22,496 bases of DNA from CAZBEA01 sp964519355 (GCA_964519355.1 CAZFJW010000013.1:1-22496), one strand, 5' to 3'. Shown: positions 14,964 through 21,774, numbered from the stretch's first letter. A program made the numbers and translations. Notes: a model not told the origin generated them from the letters alone.

Positions 14964-14987
14964 ACTGTACGGGGCAAAATGCTGCCC
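14964..14987 (-). promoter_or_regulatory. promoter with palindrome in its spacer for the 252-residue gene
   Basis: On the minus strand the candidate -10 TACAGT (14969-14964) is preceded two bases upstream by GGGCA-GCATTT-TGCCC (14987-14972), a perfect 5-bp inverted repeat of 16 bases where the -35/-10 spacer would be. This suits an operator. No good -35 is seen. Confidence 0.4.
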
Positions 14988-15171
14988 TAATTTTTCACCC
15001 GAAGAAATTATTATATAGAACAAGAAAATATCATGCAAATCATTTGCTATAGTCAGTTTGTACAATTATAATATCTCTAGCTTCTAATATAAAGCTTGCC
15101 CTGCTTGTCCCAAACGAAGCGAGGGAATGATGAAGCGACAATTTAAATGTTTCAAACCATAAGGGTTTACC

Positions 15172-15196
15172 CTGAGGAATGAAGCGACGAAGGGGT
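15172..15196 (+). repeat. dispersed GC-rich repeat core, copy 2
   Basis: Begins CTGAGGAATGAAGCGACGAA and ends GGGGT; 21 of 25 bases match 14043-14067. It runs directly into the duplicated tRNA-Trp 5' end. Confidence 0.7.
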
Positions 15197-15205
15197 GTGA
15201 TGAAA
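15191..15205 (+). repeat. duplicated 5' end of tRNA-Trp
   Basis: AGGGGTGTGATGAAA is identical to the first 15 bases of the tRNA-Trp gene (15493-15507), 302 bases away. After one extra C the match resumes for TGG. With the tRNA copy it brackets the GIY-YIG gene. Confidence 0.85.
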
Positions 15206-15209
15206 CTGG

Positions 15210-15233
15210 CCCAGCCGTTCGCGAACAGCTGGG
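15210..15233. repeat. GC-rich hairpin before the GIY-YIG gene
   Basis: CCCAGC (15210-15215) pairs with GCTGGG (15228-15233). Inside, after a C/A mismatch, GTTCGCGAAC (15217-15226) is a perfect palindrome. It lies between the duplicated tRNA end and the gene start and could be a nuclease or transposition recognition structure. Confidence 0.6.
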
Positions 15234-15248
15234 TGGATATCAATAGAT

Positions 15249-15494
15249 ATGTATTATGTTTATCTATTAAGAGATGATGAAAATAAATTATACATCGGCT
15301 ATACGAATGATCTAAGAAGAAGAATTGATGAACACAATCTAGGAAAGACATATACGACAAGAAGAATGACTGAGCCTAAATTGGTGTATTATGAAGCATA
15401 TAATAATAAAGATGCGGCAGTTACGAGAGAGAAAAAACTAAAACAGTTTGGTTCTTCCTATAAAGGTTTAATCAAAAGACTGGGAATATTTTAG
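15249..15494 (+). CDS. small GIY-YIG nuclease (YhbQ/UvrC-N-like single domain)
   Basis: 81 residues making up a single GIY-YIG domain: YYVYLLRDDENKLYIGYTND with the YVY and YIG elements at 3-5 and 15-17, Arg24-Arg25, then the conserved LVYYEAYNNKDAAVTREKKLK segment with the catalytic Glu. Such single-domain proteins are common in CPR and other bacteria; some are structure-specific nucleases, others may act in mobility, and most are uncharacterised. The stop codon TAG (15492-15494) overlaps the first two bases of tRNA-Trp. The gene is bracketed by two copies of the tRNA 5' end and preceded by a GC-rich hairpin and repeat cores. TATCAA 5 bases upstream is a weak -10. The context suggests a small mobile or homing-like unit inserted at the tRNA, which is inference. 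Confidence 0.88.
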   Translation: MYYVYLLRDDENKLYIGYTNDLRRRIDEHNLGKTYTTRRMTEPKLVYYEAYNNKDAAVTREKKLKQFGSSYKGLIKRLGIF

Positions 15495-15563
15495 GGGTGT
15501 GATGAAATGGTATCATAGCGGTCTCCAAAACCGTTTTTCAGAGTTCAAATCTCTGCGCCCCTG
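15493..15563 (+). tRNA. tRNA-Trp (anticodon CCA)
   Basis: Folds as a full cloverleaf. Acceptor AGGGGTG pairs with CGCCCCT (one G-T). The D stem is ATGA/TCAT with GG in the loop. Anticodon stem GCGGT/ACCGT carries loop CTCCAAA with anticodon CCA (15526-15528 region). Variable loop is four bases; T stem CAGAG/CTCTG with loop TTCAAAT. The discriminator is G at 15563 and CCA does not follow directly (CAC does), so CCA is probably added enzymatically. The first two bases overlap the stop codon of the GIY-YIG gene, so the tRNA must be cut from a transcript that runs through that gene or start inside it. Confidence 0.95.
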
Positions 15564-15608
15564 CACCAAATTTAGCCTTAAAACCTACACAGCCCCAAGG
15601 TAACTACT

Positions 15609-15617
15609 TGATATAAT
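15609..15617 (+). promoter_or_regulatory. extended -10 box of the NADAR gene
   Basis: TGA followed by perfect TATAAT (15612-15617), ending 6 bases before the ATG at 15624. Predicted mRNA start on the A of the ATG. Confidence 0.75.
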
Positions 15618-15623
15618 GTATTT

Positions 15624-16061
15624 ATGATAAAAATACCCTTTTATGAAACTTCTAATTTCGTCCTTTCGAATTTCTCAGCACACTCAATTATTTATAAAGG
15701 AATAAGATTTCCAACTGTTGAGCATGCATACCAATGGGCTAAATTTGACAGCGAAAAAATAAAAGGAGTTATTAAAAATGCCGAGAGCCCAATGAATGCA
15801 TTCGAATTGGGCAAGTTTTACAAATCAGAGCGCAAACAAAATTGGGACGAGTTAAAAGTGGAAGTGCTTTACGAGATTATTAAAGAAAAAGTAATTCAAC
15901 ATGAGGAAGTAAGGAATGCACTGCTTGCAACAAGTGATGAAGAAATAGTTGAGGATTGCCCAAATGATGATTTTTGGGGAAATGGATCTAGCGGAAAAGG
16001 ACAAAATCAAATCGGTAAAATCTTAATGAGAATTAGAGAAGAAATTAATTGTCAGAAGTAA
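15624..16061 (+). CDS. NADAR-family protein (YbiA/DUF1768-like)
   Basis: 145 residues, typical full length. It has the family signatures VLSNFSAHSIIYKGIRFPTVEHAYQ-type N-terminus (13-37, with Glu33, His34, Tyr36, Gln37) and the C-terminal DDFWGNGSSGKGQNQIGKILM segment (115-135). NADAR proteins are N-glycosidases: YbiA-type members cleave riboflavin pathway intermediates, and others remove ADP-ribose from guanine in DNA or are found in anti-phage and toxin-antitoxin settings. Which applies here cannot be told from sequence. It lies 60 bases downstream of tRNA-Trp but has its own perfect leaderless promoter. A NUDIX hydrolase of the ADP-ribose type lies 2.5 kb away, though not linked. Confidence 0.92.
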   Translation: MIKIPFYETSNFVLSNFSAHSIIYKGIRFPTVEHAYQWAKFDSEKIKGVIKNAESPMNAFELGKFYKSERKQNWDELKVEVLYEIIKEKVIQHEEVRNALLATSDEEIVEDCPNDDFWGNGSSGKGQNQIGKILMRIREEINCQK

Positions 16062-16187
16062 ACCCGATTTGTACAATTCTTCCAACATATTCTCATATTT
16101 CCCCACAAATTCGCCTAACCTCGTAGTCTGGTTTAAAAAGCATAAAAAATCGGCTTCAGAATCTTCGCGTGGAAGAATATATCGCAC
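16023..16187 (-). pseudogene. possible small ORF or gene remnant opposite the NADAR/methyltransferase gap
   Basis: The minus strand between the NADAR stop and the methyltransferase start encodes a protein-like stretch (LPREDSEADFLCFLNQTTRL, then EFVGKYENMLEELYKSG). The only in-frame start candidate I see is GTG at 16187, giving 54 residues and ending with TAA at 16023 inside the NADAR gene. The frame stays open upstream into the methyltransferase gene but without a start. No -10 box fits. It may be the 3' remnant of a lost gene. I do not recognise the family. Confidence 0.3.
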
Positions 16188-16194
16188 ATATCTT

Positions 16195-16222
16195 TTGAGA
16201 CTTTCAAACAGAAAGGTATAAT
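16195..16222 (+). promoter_or_regulatory. promoter of the methyltransferase gene, leaderless
   Basis: TTGAGA (16195-16200), 16-base spacer, perfect TATAAT (16217-16222), then 6 bases to the ATG at 16229. Confidence 0.8.
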
Positions 16223-16228
16223 AGATAT

Positions 16229-16858
16229 ATGAAGGACCAAAAAAAACACTGGAATAGCAATCACTCTCTGCGCCTTAATTTATCCACAGGCACCAGCTCC
16301 TTTGCAAAAAGGGTTCTAAGAATAATTCCCAATAACTCGAAGATTTTGGAACTAGGATGCGGAGTAGGAATGGATGCTGCTGCATTTGCTAGTGCAGGAC
16401 ATTCAGTTCTTGCAACCGATTTTTCAGACGTAGCAATTGCTAATAATAAATTAAACTATTCGAGTGTCACAAACCTCAATTTTGAAACTTTGGATATCCA
16501 AAATCTCACGCATTTTTTCGAAGGTGAATTTGACATGGTATACGCAAGGCTTTCATTGCATTACTTTTCTAACCTTGCAACACGGCAAATTTTTTCCGAG
16601 ATTCATAGAATAATTCGCCCTGATGGATATTTTTGTTTTGTATGTAAGTCAACTAGGGATCCATTGTATGGAAAAGGAATGAAGCTCGAAGAAAACATGT
16701 ATCAAGACACTGATCACGTACGACATTTTTTTGATAAAAAATATACTGAGTCATTGTTAAAAAATATATTTACCATTGAGAAATTCCTCGAAGGAGAAGA
16801 GGAATTTTATGGAAAAAAATCAACTTTCATTTCTGTTGTCGCTCGAGTTAAAAAATAA
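16229..16858 (+). CDS. class I SAM-dependent methyltransferase
   Basis: 209 residues. Motif I is ILELGCGVGMDAA (39-51), the acidic residue ending strand 2 is Asp64 in LATDFSD, and EFDMVYARLSLHYFS (about 96-110) matches motif IV with following family features; HRIIRPDGYFCFV matches motif V-VI. It belongs with the Methyltransf_11/TehB-like small-molecule group. The substrate is not identifiable. It is a stand-alone gene with its own near-consensus promoter. TATAAT 6 bases before the ATG fixes the start. Confidence 0.88.
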   Translation: MKDQKKHWNSNHSLRLNLSTGTSSFAKRVLRIIPNNSKILELGCGVGMDAAAFASAGHSVLATDFSDVAIANNKLNYSSVTNLNFETLDIQNLTHFFEGEFDMVYARLSLHYFSNLATRQIFSEIHRIIRPDGYFCFVCKSTRDPLYGKGMKLEENMYQDTDHVRHFFDKKYTESLLKNIFTIEKFLEGEEEFYGKKSTFISVVARVKK

Positions 16859-16872
16859 CGCACGTACACCTC

Positions 16873-16881
16873 TGATATAAT
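16873..16881 (+). promoter_or_regulatory. extended -10 box of the CorC/HlyC-like gene
   Basis: TGA followed by perfect TATAAT (16876-16881), ending 8 bases before the ATG at 16890. Confidence 0.75.
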
Positions 16882-16889
16882 CAATCAAT

Positions 16890-18185
16890 ATGGAAATTAT
16901 TATTGTAATACTGCTAATAATCATCAATGGCATCTTTGCTATGGCAGAAATTGCAATAATATCTGCCAAAAAATCAAGACTACAACAGCTGGCAAATGAG
17001 GGGAATTCCCGAGCACAAGCAGCACTTGATATCTCAAAGTCCCCGATCAGATTTCTCTCAACTGTTCAGATTGGGATAACACTTGTTGGAATTTTTGCAG
17101 GCGTTTTTGGAGGAGCAACAATTGCAGAGGATTTAGCAAAATATATCAACACAATTCCCCTTCTTGCTCCGTACGCTCAATTTCTTGCGCTAACAATTGT
17201 AGTGTCCAGCATAACCTATCTTTCTCTTGTTGTTGGAGAGCTCGTTCCGAAAAGAATCGCACTCTCAAGTCCGGAAAAAATTGCGGTTTTTATGGCACGG
17301 CCAATGAATAAAGTTTCAATGTTTACAAGCCCCGTTGTCTGGCTCTTAAGCACTTCTACAGATACGATACTTAGAATAATTGGCATAAAGGACCGCATAA
17401 CTCCTGCAATAACAGATGAGGAAATTAAAATGCTTCTGCGTGAAGGAACCCAAACAGGTGCTTTTGAATTGGCTGAAAAAGACATAGTCGAACGCACCAT
17501 GCGCCTCAGCGACAAAAAGGTAAATTCACTTATGACACCTCGTAAAGAAATTGTCTGGCTTGATATCGATAGCCCATTTAAAGTAATTAGGAATAAAATA
17601 ACTAAAAAACCACACGCTCACTTTCCCGTGTGCCGTGATAGTCTTGATAAGGTGGTTGGTGTTATCAGAACTGAAAATGTATTAGTCGATTTTCTTGCAG
17701 AGGAAAAAATCAATCTTAAAAAATTACTCCTCAAGCCTCTTTTTATTCCGGAAAGTATGGACGGATTAAAAGTCCTGGAACTCTTTAAAAAATCAGGAAT
17801 TCACATGGCGCTTGTTGCTGATGAATACGGAAATACACAGGGACTTATCTCACTTGCCGACATCCTTGAAGAAATAGTCGGAGACATTCCAACGATAAAT
17901 GAACTTGATGAGGAAGAAATTATAAAAAGGGACAATGGCACATTCCTTGTTGATGGACTTGTCTCAGTCGAGGAATTGAAAGAACATTTTAGTATAAAAA
18001 AACTTCCTGGAGAGAAAACAGGTGAATATCATACAGTAGGCGGTTTTGTTACAAATAAAATTGGGAGAATACCAGTCACAGGAGATAATTTTGAGATAGG
18101 AAACTTTACATTTGAAGTAATGGACATGGATGGTAACAGAGTGGATAAAATACTTATCATTCCCATCCCCAAAAAAGAAGAGTAA
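16890..18185 (+). CDS. CNNM/CorC-HlyC family membrane protein (DUF21, CBS pair, transporter-associated domain)
   Basis: 431 residues with the standard layout. Residues 1-180 are the DUF21/CNNM membrane domain (N-terminal helix, EIAIISAKKSRLQQLA, then helices near 57-80 and 98-120, with VVGELVPKRIAL). Residues about 205-325 are a CBS pair (VNSLMTPRKEIVWLDID; HMALVADEYGNTQGLISLAD). Residues about 345-427 are the CorC_HlyC domain (YHTVGGFV, GRIPVTGDNF). Family members act in Mg2+ or other divalent cation export and homeostasis and are often annotated hemolysin C or TlyC without haemolytic evidence. The HIT gene follows after 19 bases and may share the transcript. Transport specificity is inference. 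Confidence 0.93.
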   Translation: MEIIIVILLIIINGIFAMAEIAIISAKKSRLQQLANEGNSRAQAALDISKSPIRFLSTVQIGITLVGIFAGVFGGATIAEDLAKYINTIPLLAPYAQFLALTIVVSSITYLSLVVGELVPKRIALSSPEKIAVFMARPMNKVSMFTSPVVWLLSTSTDTILRIIGIKDRITPAITDEEIKMLLREGTQTGAFELAEKDIVERTMRLSDKKVNSLMTPRKEIVWLDIDSPFKVIRNKITKKPHAHFPVCRDSLDKVVGVIRTENVLVDFLAEEKINLKKLLLKPLFIPESMDGLKVLELFKKSGIHMALVADEYGNTQGLISLADILEEIVGDIPTINELDEEEIIKRDNGTFLVDGLVSVEELKEHFSIKKLPGEKTGEYHTVGGFVTNKIGRIPVTGDNFEIGNFTFEVMDMDGNRVDKILIIPIPKKEE

Positions 18186-18204
18186 TTTTTAACACACTAT
18201 TATT

Positions 18205-18666
18205 ATGTATAACCACGCATCTCCTGACTATAAATGTCCAATATGTATTGCAATAAATGGATTTGAAAATGAAGATACTCTTATCCGCCAAGGCGATATT
18301 GTCTATAAAGACGAACTCGTAACTGCTTTTATTTCTTCATTTTTTATAGGTAACAATTCGGGCCATGTAATTATTGTTCCAAATACTCACTTTGAAAATA
18401 TTTATACTCTTCCCTCTTTGTATTCTGCGCGCATTGCAGAGGTTGCACATAAGATGGCAGTTGCCATTAAGGGTGCCTATTCAGCAGATGGAATAACAAC
18501 GCTGCAAAATAACGAACCCGCAGGAGGCCAACACGCATTTCATTATCACTTTCATATATTCCCCAGATACGAAGGAGACGAGCTTCATAAAAATATGATG
18601 GATAAGAAATCAACAACTCAAGAAGAACGCAAACCCTTCGCAGAAAAAATAAAATCCCAATTATAG
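18205..18666 (+). CDS. HIT family nucleotide hydrolase/transferase
   Basis: 153 residues. The histidine triad HYHFHIF is at 113-119 (His113, His115, His117), preceded by GQHAF and followed by PRY. Cys11 and Cys14 (KCPIC) with His54 fit the zinc site of Hint-like proteins. HIT proteins hydrolyse nucleoside phosphoramidates or dinucleotides such as AppppA-like molecules. No clear -10 box precedes the ATG, and the CorC-like gene ends 19 bases earlier, so these two probably form an operon. Substrate not known. Confidence 0.93.
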   Translation: MYNHASPDYKCPICIAINGFENEDTLIRQGDIVYKDELVTAFISSFFIGNNSGHVIIVPNTHFENIYTLPSLYSARIAEVAHKMAVAIKGAYSADGITTLQNNEPAGGQHAFHYHFHIFPRYEGDELHKNMMDKKSTTQEERKPFAEKIKSQL

Positions 18667-18696
18667 AATTGCCAAACTCATTTTAAAAAATAGCGC

Positions 18697-18705
18697 TGTT
18701 ATAAT
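18697..18705 (+). promoter_or_regulatory. extended -10 box of the VOC gene
   Basis: TGT followed by perfect TATAAT (18700-18705), ending 6 bases before the ATG at 18712. Confidence 0.75.
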
Positions 18706-18711
18706 AGTTGT

Positions 18712-19137
18712 ATGAATAGCATCTCAACCCCCCTTGTGCCCGAACTTAGCATCACTGACTTTAAAAAAAGTCTTGATTTTTATACCAGAATTTTAGGATT
18801 CTCAATCGAATACCAAAGGGAAGATGAGGGATTTGCATACTTGAGCCTTGGAGCCGCACAAATTATGATCGATCAAATCGGAAAAGGCAGAACCTGGCAA
18901 ACAGGAGAAATGAAGTATCCTCTCGGACAAGGAGTAAATTTTCAAATACGCGTTGATAGTATTGATGAAATAATTTCAAGTCTTGAGAAAGAAAATATCC
19001 AGCTTTTTCTTGATGTAGAAGAAAAATGGTACAGAAAAAATGACAGAGAAGTCGGCAACAGGCAATTTCTCGTACAAGATCCGGATGGCTATCTCCTCAG
19101 ATTTTTTGAAGACCTCGGAGAAAAACCTCTCTCATAA
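18712..19137 (+). CDS. VOC superfamily protein, bleomycin-resistance-like
   Basis: 141 residues, one two-repeat vicinal-oxygen-chelate domain. PELSITDFKKSLDFYTRILG (9-28) is the usual N-terminal helix, and the C-terminal half has REVGNRQFLVQDPDGYLLRF, matching bleomycin-binding proteins and related VOC members rather than metal glyoxalase I. In known bleomycin-resistance proteins the dimer sequesters the drug; many homologues have other or unknown ligands. It has its own leaderless promoter; its TAA at 19137 is followed 4 bases later by the promoter of the next gene. Drug resistance is not claimed. Confidence 0.85.
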   Translation: MNSISTPLVPELSITDFKKSLDFYTRILGFSIEYQREDEGFAYLSLGAAQIMIDQIGKGRTWQTGEMKYPLGQGVNFQIRVDSIDEIISSLEKENIQLFLDVEEKWYRKNDREVGNRQFLVQDPDGYLLRFFEDLGEKPLS

Positions 19138-19141
19138 CCTC

Positions 19142-19150
19142 TGATATACT
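19142..19150 (+). promoter_or_regulatory. extended -10 box of the PQ-loop-like gene
   Basis: TGA followed by TATACT (19145-19150), ending 8 bases before the ATG at 19159 and beginning 4 bases after the preceding stop. Confidence 0.7.
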
Positions 19151-19158
19151 TTCTATAG

Positions 19159-19758
19159 ATGCAAGAATTTAAAACCATTATTGGTATCGTTGCAATTATT
19201 CTCACATTCATTGGATACGTTCCATATTTAAGAGACGTAATTAAAGGCAAAACAATTCCTCATGTATACAGTTGGTTTTTGTGGGGATTTGTGACTCTCA
19301 TTGCCTTTGCGATACAAGTAAGCACTGGTGGCGGAATTGGTGCTTTTGTAACGCTCACTGCAGCTGTGATGTGTGTTGTGGTATTTACGCTGGGGATCAA
19401 AAATAAGGCCAAACGCCAAATTACCAAAATTGATACATTATTTTTTATTCTTGCACTTATTGCATTAGGTTTTTGGCTCATCGCAAGGCAGCCTGTGATT
19501 TCTGCAATACTTGCAACCGGAATTGATCTCTTGGGATTTGCACCGACTGTCAGAAAGTCCTGGAACAAGCCCCACTCTGAAACATTATCATTTTATTTCC
19601 TTAATACCATTCGTTTTGGGCTTGCTGTTATCTCACTTCAAACCTATTCCATTACGACTGCACTGTATCCAGTTGTATGGATTTTTGGAAATGGTATTTT
19701 TGCACTGATTCTCTTAGTCCGAAGGCAGCAAATTAGAAAAACTCGTAAAGCTGTTTGA
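19159..19758 (+). CDS. PQ-loop/SWEET-like integral membrane protein
   Basis: 199 residues, about seven hydrophobic segments. Two related motifs recur: GYVPYLRDVIKGKTIPHVYS (19-38) and GFAPTVRKSWNKPHSETLSF (126-145). Each has a Pro in a helix followed by a charged turn and a Pro-His-containing loop, matching the PQ-loop repeat of SWEET/SemiSWEET and related transporters. The two halves suggest an internal duplication joined by a linking helix. Family members carry sugars, amino acids or other small solutes; the solute here is unknown. The stop codon TGA (19756-19758) is also the TGA of the next gene's extended -10. Confidence 0.75.
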   Translation: MQEFKTIIGIVAIILTFIGYVPYLRDVIKGKTIPHVYSWFLWGFVTLIAFAIQVSTGGGIGAFVTLTAAVMCVVVFTLGIKNKAKRQITKIDTLFFILALIALGFWLIARQPVISAILATGIDLLGFAPTVRKSWNKPHSETLSFYFLNTIRFGLAVISLQTYSITTALYPVVWIFGNGIFALILLVRRQQIRKTRKAV

Positions 19759-19764
19759 TATAAT
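19756..19764 (+). promoter_or_regulatory. extended -10 box of the histidine phosphatase gene, sharing a stop codon
   Basis: TGA followed by perfect TATAAT (19759-19764), ending 7 bases before the ATG at 19772. The TGA is the stop codon of the preceding gene. Confidence 0.75.
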
Positions 19765-19771
19765 CTACCCC

Positions 19772-20347
19772 ATGGGAAAACTATTTATTGTTCGTCACGG
19801 ACAAGATGAAGACAACGCCAATGGAATCTTAAATGGAAGAAGAAATCAGCCGCTAACTGCTCTTGGTAGAGAACAAGCAAAAACAGTTGCCGAAAAATTA
19901 CATTCTTATAAAATCGACATTATTTATAGCTCACCTTTGAAAAGAGCCTTTGAAACAGCACAGATCATTGGCGCAAAACTTAAAATGAATGATATTCTTA
20001 TTCACGAACATTTAATTGAACGTGAATTCGGCATTTTATCGGGCAAACCAATTTTGGATATCCCGCTTTTTGCAAAAAAAATACTTAAGACTGACCGTGT
20101 AAATTATTTTCTGGAAGCACAAGGTGCCGAAAAATTTCCAGATCTGTATAAAAGAGCACAAAAAATTCTCTATGAAATTAAAGAAAAACATATCAATGAA
20201 AATGTCTTAGTAGTGGCCCATGGGGACATCGGTAAAATGATGCGCGCCGTACATCACAAATGGACATGGGAGGAAGGACTTAAAAAACCATATTTTGAAA
20301 ATACAGGAATTTTAGAATTGAACGAGTCACAGGACAAAATTCAGTAG
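19772..20347 (+). CDS. histidine phosphatase superfamily protein (phosphoglycerate mutase-like)
   Basis: 191 residues. The phospho-acceptor motif is RHG at 8-10 (His9). SSPLKRAFETA gives Arg58, LIEREFG gives Glu83, and VVAHGD gives the second catalytic His150. All four catalytic positions are present, so it is probably active. The family includes phosphoglycerate mutases and broad phosphatases such as CobC or SixA; the short length and lack of mutase-specific segments favour a phosphatase. Preceded by an overlapping leaderless promoter and followed, convergently, by the HNH gene 45 bases away. Confidence 0.9.
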   Translation: MGKLFIVRHGQDEDNANGILNGRRNQPLTALGREQAKTVAEKLHSYKIDIIYSSPLKRAFETAQIIGAKLKMNDILIHEHLIEREFGILSGKPILDIPLFAKKILKTDRVNYFLEAQGAEKFPDLYKRAQKILYEIKEKHINENVLVVAHGDIGKMMRAVHHKWTWEEGLKKPYFENTGILELNESQDKIQ

Positions 20348-20392
20348 CGTACTGCTTGTATAGTTGGTTTTTAGAAAGTTAAATCAATTCTT

Positions 20393-20902
20393 CTAATCTT
20401 CCTTCGCCTGCTCATGCTTTACAAAATCTTCCTCCATCCAAAAAGGCATTTGGTTAATATTGCCCTTTTTTGACGTACGTGTCCTTGGTTGTTTTTCAAC
20501 AAATCCCACTTCTTGCGCAAACCACCACTTCATTCCCGTTAGAATTCCCACAACATTCTGGCATGGTTTGCATAAGAGTTTTAAATATTCAGGATTACTT
20601 CCTTGTGTATAGTCCGTGTGGTGAATGTCAAATGGCCTATCAGTTACGTCAATATTACATGCCTCACATGAATGTTCACGCTCTTCAAAAAGCTGCACAC
20701 GCAATCGTGGACTGATTGGTTCGGTATTTTTATTTCTTACACCCACTGGTACCAGCGCAAGATACGTATCCAAATAAGCCATTACCAAAGAATGCTCATG
20801 AGGCGTATCCTGCTCAGCAAGCAAGGTGTATGGCAAAAATGTCATATCTCTCTGACGAAATTCTCCTCCCATACCCATTCCTCTTGTATCTTCCTGACTC
20901 AT
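20393..20902 (-). CDS. HNH-type zinc nuclease-like protein
   Basis: 169 residues. An HNH-like core runs from about 76 to 117: Cys79-x2-Cys82 (SCEACN), the paired His94-His95 in FDIHHTDY, and Cys111-x2-Cys114 (LLCKPCQN), fitting a beta-beta-alpha metal fold with four Cys supporting zinc. About 75 residues before it (with a hydrophobic AYLDTYLALVPVGV) and a basic tail (KQPRTRTSKKGN) after it are not recognised. HNH domains occur in restriction, homing, phage packaging and other nucleases, so DNA cleavage is likely but the role is open. TATAAT 9 bases upstream fixes the start. Confidence 0.82.
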   Translation of the reverse strand: MSQEDTRGMGMGGEFRQRDMTFLPYTLLAEQDTPHEHSLVMAYLDTYLALVPVGVRNKNTEPISPRLRVQLFEEREHSCEACNIDVTDRPFDIHHTDYTQGSNPEYLKLLCKPCQNVVGILTGMKWWFAQEVGFVEKQPRTRTSKKGNINQMPFWMEEDFVKHEQAKED

Positions 20903-20911
20903 AGTTTTGGA

Positions 20912-20917
20912 ATTATA
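20912..20917 (-). promoter_or_regulatory. -10 box of the HNH gene
   Basis: Perfect TATAAT on the minus strand, ending 9 bases before the ATG at 20902. Confidence 0.65.
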
Positions 20918-20991
20918 CTATATTGGCAGAATTTTCTGAAAAACTTTTGTTTTACTTATCCTTTTCTTACACAATTTTCAAAAAGTTAAGA

Positions 20992-20997
20992 TACTAT
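20992..20997 (+). promoter_or_regulatory. -10 box of the PsbP-like gene
   Basis: TACTAT preceded by AGA, ending 8 bases before the ATG at 21006. Confidence 0.5.
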
Positions 20998-21005
20998 AGT
21001 CATCA

Positions 21006-21653
21006 ATGTCAACAGATTTGAAAATCTATGGAGCTATTGGATTAGGTGTCATTCTTGTTACTGCAGCTGTTTTTATTCTTGAGAAAAATGTCTCAATTAT
21101 AAAAGCTCCAACGGACACTTCTGTTCCACCGATTGAAAACACCCCAATAACTCCGATTGTCATGAATGAGCGTGAAATAGCACTCAAAGAAGGTGGAACT
21201 GAATATACTGATCCAACCAGCACATACACTTTTCTTTACCCATCAGACTATAAAGTATCGAGCGAGAATGAAGGACAATACACTCGTCTTTTGAAAATTG
21301 GTGCAACACAAAAAGGGCAAACAGAAATATATGATGGAGTGCTCATGGTCTTTGAAATAGTCCAATTAAAAGATACTCAAAATCTTGAACAATACGTTGA
21401 CGATAGAATTGCTGATGCAATAAAAGATGGAACAGTCTCAATTGTTGAGCCTAAAACAGAGATACAAGTCGGTAATTACTCGGGATTTGAATACACAGCA
21501 AATGGACTAGGCGAACATAGGGCTATCGTACTCCAGAGGAATAAAACATCAAAGAATGCGTTGATAATCACTATGCTGGTTGCAGACCCAAAAAATGTAG
21601 GGTTCAAACAAGAGGTAGATGCAATTCTTTCTACAATACAGATACTTAAATAA
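21006..21653 (+). CDS. membrane-anchored exported protein, PsbP-like C-terminal domain
   Basis: 215 residues. A membrane helix at about 7-25 is followed by a Pro/Thr-rich linker and a domain from about 66. The domain opens with YTDPTSTYTFLYPSDYKVSS, resembling the start of PsbP/DcrB-like domains (a Y-x-F-x-Y-P-x-x-W/Y-type pattern), and ends with QEVDAILSTIQIL, also typical of that group. These proteins are extracytoplasmic and often of unknown function; the photosynthetic role of true PsbP does not apply. Probably anchored with the domain outside the membrane. Confidence 0.7.
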   Translation: MSTDLKIYGAIGLGVILVTAAVFILEKNVSIIKAPTDTSVPPIENTPITPIVMNEREIALKEGGTEYTDPTSTYTFLYPSDYKVSSENEGQYTRLLKIGATQKGQTEIYDGVLMVFEIVQLKDTQNLEQYVDDRIADAIKDGTVSIVEPKTEIQVGNYSGFEYTANGLGEHRAIVLQRNKTSKNALIITMLVADPKNVGFKQEVDAILSTIQILK

Positions 21654-21774
21654 TAATACCTCACCTGTACTCAGAATAAAAAACTCTTTCCCAATTCTCA
21701 CACTCCTCTCATAACCTCCGCACTTGCCACAATCATAATGAAGAAAGATAATTATAAAATTACCTAAAAATACT

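Larger units (their letters stand above)
15113..15209 (+). repeat. repeat cluster upstream of the GIY-YIG gene
   Basis: This GC-richer patch in AT-rich DNA holds a degenerate core near 15115-15142 (GAAGCGAGGG, GATGAAGCGAC), the small palindrome AGGGTTTACCCT (15162-15173), the better core 15172-15196, and the tRNA-derived copy 15191-15209. No convincing ORF crosses it; the minus-strand reading frame here appears to be a translated repeat. Confidence 0.6.

Noticed and set aside
15040..15360. 106-codon minus ORF across the GIY-YIG upstream region
   Set aside because: Its sequence is a translation of the repeat cluster and the antisense of the GIY-YIG gene; such repeat-derived ORFs are common false calls.
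19129..21715. Shared 13-base word CTCTCATAACCTC near 19129 and 21703
   Set aside because: A 13-base match in 22 kb is expected by chance and neither copy has a consistent context.
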